Below the pieces are notes generated by a model. The model saw only the letters and a list, made by a program, of their open reading frames with translations. It made no database searches and was not told the DNA's origin. From Ectothiorhodospiraceae bacterium (GTDB lineage Bacteria; Pseudomonadota; Gammaproteobacteria; Nitrococcales; Aquisalimonadaceae): 64,000 bases of DNA. The stretch is from the NCBI GenBank assembly GCA_020831885.1, contig JAFIFU010000010.1:1-64000 (forward strand), in the 5' to 3' direction. Shown piece after piece: positions 57,057 through 64,000 of this stretch (positions within the stretch are counted from its first letter, which is position 1; each line of letters opens with the position of its first letter). A program made the position numbers and the translations under genes.

Positions 57057-58651
57057 GTAACGCCGACGATGGAACTCAAGCTCCGTTTGCAGACGGGGAC
57101 CGGCTGGGCGAACTCGCATTTCGTCGGGAGCAGGCGAAAGCTATGGGTGGTTCGCAAGCCGTAGAGCGCCAGCACAAGGCCAATCGGCTCACAATTCGCG
57201 AACGGATTGAAGCACTGGTTGATCAGGGTAGTTTTCGTGAAATTGGAACCCTGGCGGGTACTGGCCGCTACGATGAGAACAATAGGCTCGTATCCGTTAT
57301 ACCTGCCCCGTATGTGGCTGGGCATGCCCGCATAGACAACCGTCCAATCGCCCTTGGTGGCGAAGATTTTACTGTCCGAGGAGGCACGAGCTTCGGCAGT
57401 CAGCGCCGTAAAGGTGGGCAAGGCGGATTCGTCGAGGATCTGGCCTTTCATTATCGAATACCACTGGTGAACTTGATTGATGGTGCCGGTGGCAGTGTTA
57501 CCTCATTGAAACGACGTGGACACAGCGTCTTTCCTGGCGTCGATGGCTTTGAGCGTTCTGTTGAACTTCTCGGGCGGGTGCCGGTGGCGTCAGCCGTGCT
57601 TGGCACCGCGGCGGGTGGTCCTGCCGGCCGAGCGATACTATCCCATTTTTCCGTGATGGTGCGAGGTAGTAGTCAGATTTTCGCTGCCGGACCGCCGGTG
57701 GTGGAACGCTCTCTTGGTCAGAGAATCGATAAGGAACAGCTTGGGGGTGCCGGGGTAGCGGTGGACACCGCAGGAACCATCCATAACGCCGCTGACAGCG
57801 AGGAAGACGCGTTCGCACAGATTCGTCGTTTCCTAAGTTTTATGCCGTCCAACGTTTGGGAACTCCCCCCAGTCGTTAGCTCCGATGATCCGCTTGATCG
57901 TTGCGAGGAGCGCTTGGCCAGCATCGTTCCAGAGAAGCGTACACAGGCTTACAACATGCAACGTCTGGTGCGTATGGTTGTGGACAAGGACTCAGAATTC
58001 GAGATTCGCCCTACTTTCGGAAAGGCGGTCATCACCATGCTGGCCCGTCTCAACGGGCGTCCTGTTGGGGTTGTGGCTAATAATCCAATGGTCTATGGCG
58101 GAGCAATGGATGCTGATGCCGCGCGAAAACAGATCCATTTCATGGAGCTTTGCGATACCTTCCACATTCCATTGGTTTTTTTCGTAGACGTGCCGGGTTT
58201 CATGGTCGGTAGAAAGGCTGAAGTGGAAGGCGTTCTGCGTGAGGGGATGCGGGCGGTTTATGCAGCGGGAAACCTTAGTGTTCCGACAGTCACACTGGTG
58301 ATCCGTAAATGTTACGGGATGGCAGGAATGGCCACCTGTAACAAGAACGATATCGACCTCAAGTTGGCGTGGCCGTCCGCAGAATGGGGTTCCCTGCCGG
58401 TTGAGGGCGGCGTTGCAGCCGCGTTTCGACGCGAGATTTCGGCTGCGGAGGATCCCGCTGCCAAGGAAAGGGAGTTAGAGGCAGAGTTGCGCCCATATGC
58501 TTCACCCTTTAGGACGGCTGAGGCTTTTGCCGTCGAGGAGATCATTGATCCCCGAGAGACTCGACCTGTACTGAGCGAGTTCATCGAACTGGCGGAGGGG
58601 CGCCTGCGTACTACATTAGGTCCGCGCCCGCGGGTTGGCGTGCAGCCGTAG
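57038..58651 (+). CDS. acyl-CoA carboxylase-type carboxyltransferase B
   Basis: This 537-residue PccB/MccB-like protein has two CT domains. Unlike its neighbour, it keeps a Gly-Gly pair in the first pocket (GTAAGGPAGR). The N-terminus repeats the family start LAFRREQAKAMGGSQAVERQ; the second domain has VVANNPMVYGGAMDADAARK, FFVDVPGFMVG and IRKCYGMAGMATC. Clearly paralogous to CT A but divergent. Two CT subunits around one carrier could form a hetero-oligomeric carboxylase or serve two substrates. ATG 57038 lies within the carrier gene. Confidence 0.86.
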   Translation: MRDPIVSNADDGTQAPFADGDRLGELAFRREQAKAMGGSQAVERQHKANRLTIRERIEALVDQGSFREIGTLAGTGRYDENNRLVSVIPAPYVAGHARIDNRPIALGGEDFTVRGGTSFGSQRRKGGQGGFVEDLAFHYRIPLVNLIDGAGGSVTSLKRRGHSVFPGVDGFERSVELLGRVPVASAVLGTAAGGPAGRAILSHFSVMVRGSSQIFAAGPPVVERSLGQRIDKEQLGGAGVAVDTAGTIHNAADSEEDAFAQIRRFLSFMPSNVWELPPVVSSDDPLDRCEERLASIVPEKRTQAYNMQRLVRMVVDKDSEFEIRPTFGKAVITMLARLNGRPVGVVANNPMVYGGAMDADAARKQIHFMELCDTFHIPLVFFVDVPGFMVGRKAEVEGVLREGMRAVYAAGNLSVPTVTLVIRKCYGMAGMATCNKNDIDLKLAWPSAEWGSLPVEGGVAAAFRREISAAEDPAAKERELEAELRPYASPFRTAEAFAVEEIIDPRETRPVLSEFIELAEGRLRTTLGPRPRVGVQP

Positions 58652-58689
58652 CAGAATCGTTGCGGATGATATGTAAAGGGGGAAGAGCA

Positions 58690-60084
58690 ATGCTCGACCG
58701 AGGAAAAGTGCTGATTGCCAATCGGGGAGAGATCGCTTGTAGAATCATTCGTGCCTGCAGATCGTTGGGGTTGCGGACGGTTGCTGTAAATTCCGAGGCT
58801 GATACTGACTCATTGCACGTAGAGCAAGCGGACGAATCTGTGGTCATCGGGCCTGCTCCCGCCAGGGAAAGTTATCTGGTGCCCGAGCGGATTCTGGCGG
58901 CCGCTGAGTCCACCGGCGCCGGTTTGATCCACCCAGGTTACGGGTTTCTGGCAGAGGACGGAGCATTCGCGCAGGCTGTGATTGACGCCGGCAGGATATG
59001 GGTGGGGCCGTCGCCGCGCTCCATTGATGAGATGGGCGACAAAGATCGGGCGCGTGCCATTGCTCGCGAGGCTGGGGTTCCTGTTGTGCCGGGTAGTGCG
59101 CGGTTTGGTGCTGACAGCGACGCCGACAGTATCCGATTGGCCGGTGACAGTGTTGGTTATCCGTTACTGGTCAAGGCTGCCGCCGGCGGAGGTGGCATCG
59201 GCATGCAGCGGGTTGATAATCCGGACTCGTTGGAGAAGGTGGTGCGGGCAACGCAGTCTATGGCGTCCAAGGCGTTCGGCGATGCAGGCGTCTATCTGGA
59301 GCGGTTTGTACCGGATGCACGGCACATAGAAGTTCAGATATTCGGTTTTGGTGACGCCGGCGGTGTCCACCTCTATGACCGGGACTGTTCCGTTCAGCGA
59401 CGATTCCAGAAAATCATCGAAGAAGCCCCTGCCCCTGGATTGCCCGACAAGGTTCGGGAAGATTTGTATCGGTTCGCCTTGGCGTTGGTGAGCCACCAGC
59501 GTTATGAGGGAGCCGGGACGGTGGAGTTCATCTACGACATCCACCGTGAGGAAGCCTATTTTCTTGAGATGAATACACGGATTCAAGTAGAGCATCCCGT
59601 TACGGAGATGTTGACGGGCATTGATCTGGTGAAGTGGCAATTGCAGTATGCCAGAGGCGAACTCAAGCCGGTTTCGCAGCAATCTATTGTTCCGTCAGGC
59701 CACGCGGTGGAATGCCGTTTGTACGCCGAACGCCCTGAGAAGCGTTTTCTGCCTTCACCGGGCCAACTGAAGGCTATTCGTTGGCCATCCACGGATAATA
59801 CGTTGCGTGTTGACGCCGGCGTGCGTGAAGGAGATCAGATTACTCCTTTTTATGACCCATTGATTGCTAAGTTGGTTGCATGGGGTGTTGATCGGTCGAA
59901 TGCATTGGCAAGAATGCGTGACTCACTTGCCGAGCTTTCAGTGGATGGTGTTCACACGAACGCGAATTTTCTGGATAAAGCAATCCGGGATAGCGAGTTT
60001 TGTAAAGGTGGAGTATCAACCCGCTTTGTTGACGACTTGATGATGCGGGGGACCGAGCACGCCGCCATAGTTGGCGGTTCTTGA
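58690..60084 (+). CDS. biotin carboxylase, module 2
   Basis: This 464-residue stand-alone biotin carboxylase has VLIANRGEIACRIIRACRSL, the ATP-grasp lid KAAAGGGGIGMQ, DARHIEVQIFGFGDAGGVHL, DRDCSVQRRFQKIIEEAPAP and FLEMNTRIQVEHPVTEMLTG. ATG 58690 is preferred (GGGGGAAG upstream); ATG/other starts at 58660 would add residues with no similarity. It completes the second carboxylase with the 73-aa carrier. It is distinct from module 1 biotin carboxylase, not a recent duplicate. Confidence 0.93.
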   Translation: MLDRGKVLIANRGEIACRIIRACRSLGLRTVAVNSEADTDSLHVEQADESVVIGPAPARESYLVPERILAAAESTGAGLIHPGYGFLAEDGAFAQAVIDAGRIWVGPSPRSIDEMGDKDRARAIAREAGVPVVPGSARFGADSDADSIRLAGDSVGYPLLVKAAAGGGGIGMQRVDNPDSLEKVVRATQSMASKAFGDAGVYLERFVPDARHIEVQIFGFGDAGGVHLYDRDCSVQRRFQKIIEEAPAPGLPDKVREDLYRFALALVSHQRYEGAGTVEFIYDIHREEAYFLEMNTRIQVEHPVTEMLTGIDLVKWQLQYARGELKPVSQQSIVPSGHAVECRLYAERPEKRFLPSPGQLKAIRWPSTDNTLRVDAGVREGDQITPFYDPLIAKLVAWGVDRSNALARMRDSLAELSVDGVHTNANFLDKAIRDSEFCKGGVSTRFVDDLMMRGTEHAAIVGGS

Positions 60085-60198
60085 ATTCAGTTATGTTGGT
60101 TGGGCATTTAAATAAAATTACGGTGACCTGCCGCATAAAAATAGATAATCAATTGCGGGAATAGTGATAAAAACAGATTGACCCTTGGAGGGAGCGCT

Positions 60199-61467
60199 AT
60201 GTGGATGCTAGGAATGATGGTCGTGCTTATGCTGACCGGTATGCCGCTGGCGCTCGCAGTCGGGGTCGCCGTAGCGTTATATATTTATTTTGTAGCGCCA
60301 GTTTCCGGCACGATCATTCCGCAACGCATGCTTGGCGCAGTGGATGGGTTCGTGCTTCTGGCGATCCCGCTGTTTCTGTTGACCGGCCGGTTGATGAGCG
60401 ACAGCCGTATCATCGGGCAGTTAATTCATTTCAGCACTTGTCTTGTTGGCTGGGTGCGTGGTGGGCTGGCTCAAGTTAATGTCGTATTAAGCGTCATTAT
60501 TTCCGGAATTTCAGGCTCAGTGCTTGCTGATACAGCGGCGACGGGTAGTTCTTTAGTGCCAGCCATGAAGCGCGCCGGCTATGGGGCCGGATTTTCCGGC
60601 GCTTTGACGGCTGCGTCGGCGAGTATTGGTCCCATAATTCCTCCAAGTATTATCATGGTTGTTCTGGGTGGATTGACGACGGTTTCTATTGGTCGTTTGT
60701 TTCTTGGAGGAGTGGTTCCTGGACTAATTTTGGCAATCGTCTTTGGAGTAATCGTTTATTGGATTTCCAAAAAGCGTAACTATCCAAAAGGGGATTTACC
60801 GACTGGCCGCGAGTTTGTGAAGAGCTTTTTTCAAGCCCTTCCCGCTCTCGGGCTACCATTGATTATAGTTGGTGGCATTTTGACAGGGATTTTTACCGCC
60901 ACTGAAGCGGCGGCTGTTGCTGCCGTCTATACGCTACTTTTAGTCGTGGCAACGAGGCAGTTTAGTTTTCGAAAATTTTACCGAGGCGTCGTGGACGTTG
61001 GAGTGGCGACTGGAGCTATTCTTTTCGTTGTAGCCATCGCAGGCGTTCTGGGTTGGGTTCTCATCATGGAAAGGGCCGCAGATGGAATGCTGCACTATCT
61101 TGGTGGTTTTGCGGATAATCCTACCCTTGTTCTGGCGCTGATCACCCTGGCGTTGTTGGTTCTCGGTTGCTTTATCGAAATAATGGCATTGTTGATTTTA
61201 AGTATCCCGCTTCTAATGCCAGTTGTTCAACAGGTGGGTATAGATCCAGTTCATTTTGGTGTCGTAGCCACGCTTGCTCTGACTACAGGGCTTATTACTC
61301 CGCCTTTCGGTTTGAGCATGTTTCTAACCTGTAGATTAAGCGGAATACGTATGGAAGAATTCGCGAGAGAAGTATTTCCATTTCTTCTTGGTATTGGTGT
61401 GGTTTTAGTTATTCTTATTATTTTTCCACAGCTGGTTCTTTATTTGCCGAACAGGCTTATGGGCTGA
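60199..61467 (+). CDS. dctM: TRAP transporter large membrane subunit DctM
   Basis: This 422-residue, about 12-helix sodium-coupled permease of the TRAP family has ISGISGSVLADTAATGSSLV and ASIGPIIPPSIIMVVLGGLT in the first half, the repeat GLITPPFGLSMFLT in the second, and GIFTATEAAAVAAVYTLL between. ATG 60199 has GGAGGGA upstream. It precedes dctQ, the reverse of the usual Q-M order, and is far from dctP. The gap before it (60085-60198) is AT-rich and empty. Confidence 0.92.
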   Translation: MWMLGMMVVLMLTGMPLALAVGVAVALYIYFVAPVSGTIIPQRMLGAVDGFVLLAIPLFLLTGRLMSDSRIIGQLIHFSTCLVGWVRGGLAQVNVVLSVIISGISGSVLADTAATGSSLVPAMKRAGYGAGFSGALTAASASIGPIIPPSIIMVVLGGLTTVSIGRLFLGGVVPGLILAIVFGVIVYWISKKRNYPKGDLPTGREFVKSFFQALPALGLPLIIVGGILTGIFTATEAAAVAAVYTLLLVVATRQFSFRKFYRGVVDVGVATGAILFVVAIAGVLGWVLIMERAADGMLHYLGGFADNPTLVLALITLALLVLGCFIEIMALLILSIPLLMPVVQQVGIDPVHFGVVATLALTTGLITPPFGLSMFLTCRLSGIRMEEFAREVFPFLLGIGVVLVILIIFPQLVLYLPNRLMG

Positions 61468-61498
61468 GCACAAGACTGTGCGTTTTGGGAGACGGTTG

Positions 61499-62026
61499 AT
61501 GATGCGAAAGCTGTTCGGGATCGATGGCTATGTCACGATTATGCGCCGGTACATATTTTTGATAACGGAAGCTTTTCTTTTTTCCTTGATTCTAAGCGTT
61601 CTGGCGGTGGTTGTTGTCCAGGTTGTTACACGTTATGCCCTAACGATATCTACTCCTTGGACTGGAGAAATCGCTCAAATTTTGCTTGTTTGGATTGTGA
61701 TGATCGGTGCGGCATTAGCGATGGAACGGAAAGAGCATTATACCATATCTTTTATAATTGATAATGTTCCTGAGCGCCTGCGTTTGATCATTTTGATTTT
61801 GGTCAATATTCTTGGCGCTATTTTTCTTGTTTTGCTTGTCTACATTGGGTGGGAATATTTTTTGAATGGTTTGCGTAGAACTTACATGGTCACGGGACTG
61901 CCGAGGGGGGTAATGTTTCTGGCTCTTCCGGTTGGTGCGGTTCTGATGCTTTTTAGCATGGTCAGTCAATCACTCGAGGCGCTGGCGGAAGGCAAGGCGC
62001 AGCACGCTGCACCATACAACGCGTGA
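61499..62026 (+). CDS. dctQ: TRAP transporter small membrane subunit DctQ
   Basis: This 175-residue four-helix protein has the family motif RYALTISTPWTGEIAQILLVW and IGAALAMERKEHYTISFI. It pairs with DctM and docks the DctP receptor. ATG 61499 has GGGAG upstream; GTG 61478 would add seven basic residues. Base composition is among the most AT-rich of the window. It is the last gene of the island. Confidence 0.9.
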   Translation: MMRKLFGIDGYVTIMRRYIFLITEAFLFSLILSVLAVVVVQVVTRYALTISTPWTGEIAQILLVWIVMIGAALAMERKEHYTISFIIDNVPERLRLIILILVNILGAIFLVLLVYIGWEYFLNGLRRTYMVTGLPRGVMFLALPVGAVLMLFSMVSQSLEALAEGKAQHAAPYNA

Positions 62027-62357
62027 ACGGACCTGTCAGGGTATCTCGAGCACGTTGCGCATCACGCAACAATACACATAAGATCCCGCATGGGTGCTGG
62101 ATAGAGGACGCACGCGTCGACAATGACCACAAAGCGCGCGTCAATAGCCCATACCCTAATCCTGCGCCTGCCCGGTCAGCTCATCCAGGGCCTCTTGGCT
62201 CGCACGGTCGGAACCCGCGAAGAGGTCACTCCTCCGCCCAAGGGCAACCGTTGGGGAAAAGGGCGCCGATCCCGGCAAAGATCGCTGCCGCAAGGACAAG
62301 AACAGCCGCAGTCATCACCCGTTTGAATATCAGTGGCCGCCGTTGGGCATGACCTTT
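62027..62357. other. gap with unrecognised gene remnants
   Basis: No gene is supported. On the minus strand a 29-codon frame (62315-62226) encodes a hydrophobic peptide (MTAAVLVLAAAIFAGIGALF...), followed in another frame by a short acidic tail; this could be a decayed small membrane gene. GC content rises back toward that of the first 37 kb across this gap, so it probably marks the island's right edge. Confidence 0.4.
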
Positions 62358-63368
62358 TCATTGTTCTGAAACTCTAATCACCAGTTTCCCGGCGACGCCA
62401 CCAGCTTCGACCCGCTCATGGGCCTGCCGCACGTCCGCCAGCGGCAGCACTTCGGCCACGACCGGAGCGATCCTTCCCTCTGCCAGCATCCCAAAGAGGG
62501 CCACTAAATCCTCGCGGAACCAATCAGGGTGTTGCCGTCGCATCGCACCGATGGAATAGAAGGCAGTCGCGTGACCGTTGGGCAGCCAGTCCCAGAGCTT
62601 GAGCTTGACGAAATCCATCGGAATCGAGCCTCCACGGCCCAGCACCACATTCTGGAAGCCGAATGCGACGAGCATCCCGCCCGGCTTCAGTGCGTGGAGC
62701 GAGCGTGACAGGCTTTCGCCTCCCAGCGGATCGAAAGAGAAGTCAACCCCTTCGCCGATCACCGCACGCAGCGCCTTCTCCGAAGTGTCGGCCTCGATCG
62801 GAGTGGCACCGAGGCCACGGATCAGGTCGTGTTTGGCCGCGATGTCGGTACCGAAGGCTGTGATCCCGGCGTCGCGCGCAAGTTGCAGCATCGCGGTACC
62901 GACGGCCCCGCCCGCACCGTGGATCAGCAGGCTTTGACCTGCCTGCGCTTTCGCGACCCGGTACAGCATTTGGTAAGCCGTGACCGCCGACAGGATCAGG
63001 CCCAGCGCGTCGATCTCCGACACGCTCTCCGGCACTGGTATCAGCCGTTCCTCAGGCAGGCAGATGTACTCGGCATAGGCGCCGATGGTCGTCAGGTCTG
63101 CGACGCGCTCGCCCGGCTGGAACCGGCCCGCATCGGGGCCAGGCGCATCTACCACGCCGACCATGTCGTAGCCGGGTGTGAAGGGAGGTTTATCCTTCAC
63201 ATCCGGGTACATCCCTTTGCGGATCATCACGTCCGTGAAGGCCGCACTTGTGACAAGCACGCGCACCCGCACCTCGCCGGGACCGGGTTCGGGCAGGTCG
63301 GCGACGGTTTCGAGGTCCAGGTTTTCCGGGCCACCAAAGGCATTCAGTCTCACGCGGGTGTAGGGCAT
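62358..63368 (-). CDS. MDR-superfamily NADPH:quinone oxidoreductase-like protein
   Basis: This 336-residue medium-chain dehydrogenase/reductase lacks the zinc ligands. The N-terminal GroES-like domain (PGPGEVRVRVLVTSAAFTDV, TPGYDMVGVVDAPG) is followed by a Rossmann domain with LLIHGAGGAVGTAMLQLA (about 148-165), the AxxGxxG-type quinone oxidoreductase signature. ATG 63368 has GGAGAG upstream; five residues more are possible. High GC, unlike the island. Probably reduces quinones or enones with NADPH. No partner gene. Confidence 0.87.
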   Translation of the reverse strand: MPYTRVRLNAFGGPENLDLETVADLPEPGPGEVRVRVLVTSAAFTDVMIRKGMYPDVKDKPPFTPGYDMVGVVDAPGPDAGRFQPGERVADLTTIGAYAEYICLPEERLIPVPESVSEIDALGLILSAVTAYQMLYRVAKAQAGQSLLIHGAGGAVGTAMLQLARDAGITAFGTDIAAKHDLIRGLGATPIEADTSEKALRAVIGEGVDFSFDPLGGESLSRSLHALKPGGMLVAFGFQNVVLGRGGSIPMDFVKLKLWDWLPNGHATAFYSIGAMRRQHPDWFREDLVALFGMLAEGRIAPVVAEVLPLADVRQAHERVEAGGVAGKLVIRVSEQ

Positions 63369-63748
63369 GGGGTCTCTCCTCAAAGCGTCAGGGACGGGTA
63401 GTCCTCATAAGGACCACGGCCATTGCCTGCGAACGCCGCCTGGTCAGCCCGCTCGAATGGCTCCGCAGAGCACCATGGGAATAGATCAGCGCTTCCTTGA
63501 ATGCCGCACGCGGCCAATAGAAGCCGAAGATTGCCAACGCCGGACCAACACCGACCATCCATTGTAGATGGATTGGGTTATCGAAGCTTCGAAGCGCTGA
63601 CCCAATTGCTCCAACTTTCGCCGCCAGATAAACACCTACAGCGAGGAATCTGTTGATCGCAATTCCCTTGATCTTGGCCTAGCGTTTAGTTCAGTGACCC
63701 TATCAGTTAACGTAGTTGTCGCCTCAACGCAATCAGCAGGTGACAACC
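63369..63748. other. gap with remnant of an unknown gene
   Basis: No gene with both start and family is seen. On the minus strand (about 63560-63395) one frame reads protein-like (VGPALAIFGFYWPRAAFKEA), suggesting the 3' remnant of a lost membrane gene. GTGACCCTATCAGTTAACG near 63697 may be the left end of the IS that follows. Confidence 0.35.
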
Positions 63749-63994
63749 ATGAAGCACTACTCTGCGGAGCGTAAGGAAGCGGAGCTGCGCAAGCTGGCAC
63801 CACCGATGAACCTCACCGCCCCTGAAGTAGCCGAGGCCGAGGGGATCTCCACGGCGACCTTGTACAATTGGCGTAAACAGGCCCGTGAGAGAGGACAGGT
63901 TTTGCCATCACGAGGATCGACCCCGGAGGGCTGAAGCAGCGCGGAGAAGTTCCGCGTCGTGGTCCACATTCACAACCTTTTTGGTCGGCTCTAG
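63749..63994 (+). pseudogene. IS3-family transposase orfA, nonsense-mutated
   Basis: MKHYSAERKEAELRKLAPPM and ATLYNWRKQARERGQVLPS form the HTH of an OrfA-type transposase. At 63932-63934 a TGA stands where relatives have TGG (EW motif); the frame continues SSAEKFRVVV before a second stop at 63992-63994. It is therefore broken, and its 3' end runs to the window edge. Confidence 0.75.
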
Positions 63995-64000
63995 ATGTTG

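Noticed and set aside
55251..60084. Standard propionyl-CoA carboxylase
   Set aside because: Two divergent CT subunits, altered pocket motifs and a free 73-aa carrier do not match PccAB, and no methylmalonyl-CoA epimerase or mutase is nearby.

Overview
The window looks like a chromosome or contig segment of a gammaproteobacterium that can denitrify. The c/d1 haem set, split class II ribonucleotide reductase and CcmC-I type cytochrome c maturation fit a halophilic or alkaliphilic Ectothiorhodospiraceae/Chromatiales-type organism, but the genus cannot be fixed from sequence alone. By eye, about 1-37 kb is uniformly GC-rich with tight ATGA overlaps. About 37.4-62 kb is clearly lower in GC with different codon use, carries IS3-type scars, and looks acquired.

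Region 1 (about 0.1-22 kb) is a nitrite and nitric oxide respiration block. nirS (cytochrome cd1 nitrite reductase) is divergent from a dnr-type regulator and the haem d1 operon nirE-C-F-D-L-G-H-J-N. An FNR/Anr-like regulator follows. On the opposite strand lie norC-norB-norQ-norD and the cytochrome c maturation operon ccmC-D-E-F-G-H-I. Five TTGAY-N4-GTCAA (or near) boxes lie upstream of nirS, nirE, the fnr-like gene, norC and ccmC, each with a -10-like hexamer about one FNR class II distance away. The whole block therefore reads as one NO/anoxia regulon, including the machinery that attaches haem to its c-type cytochromes. ccmA and ccmB are not in the cluster.

Region 2 (about 22-37 kb) is ordinary chromosome. 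It holds an RND efflux pair, a diguanylate cyclase whose sensory half resembles a bacteriophytochrome without the PHY domain, an XRE regulator, a YdfG-like SDR, nicotinamidase, dodecin, a patatin phospholipase, an ArsR-type regulator with a permease that shares its operator, and nrdJa-nrdJb. Two arrays of REP-like palindromes (11.3-11.7 kb and 29.4-29.7 kb) belong to one family.

Region 3 (about 37.3-40.7 kb) is a scar zone. A truncated addiction-module antitoxin is followed by three low-GC, same-strand genes (alpha/beta hydrolase, L-2-amino-thiazoline-4-carboxylate hydrolase family, GNAT) separated by attC-like sequences, suggesting integron-type gene cassettes. IS3-family fragments follow.

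Region 4 (about 40.9-62 kb) is a catabolic island. It encodes an ADP-forming acyl-CoA synthetase; a first biotin carboxylase module (orphan BCCP-N-like peptide, biotin carboxylase, BCCP, pyruvate-carboxylase-type carboxyltransferase with altered catalytic residues); a TRAP binding protein; two SDRs; a thiolase; a CaiB/BaiF CoA-transferase; a TauE/SafE exporter; a GntR/FCD regulator; a second acyl-CoA-carboxylase-type module (two carboxyltransferase-beta-like proteins, a small biotinyl carrier, a second biotin carboxylase); and TRAP DctM/DctQ. The gene set implies uptake of an organic acid and/or a sequence of oxidation, biotin-dependent carboxylation, CoA activation and thiolysis. The substrate is not identifiable from sequence, and this is the best candidate for an undescribed pathway. 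The window ends with an MDR oxidoreductase and another broken IS3 transposase.
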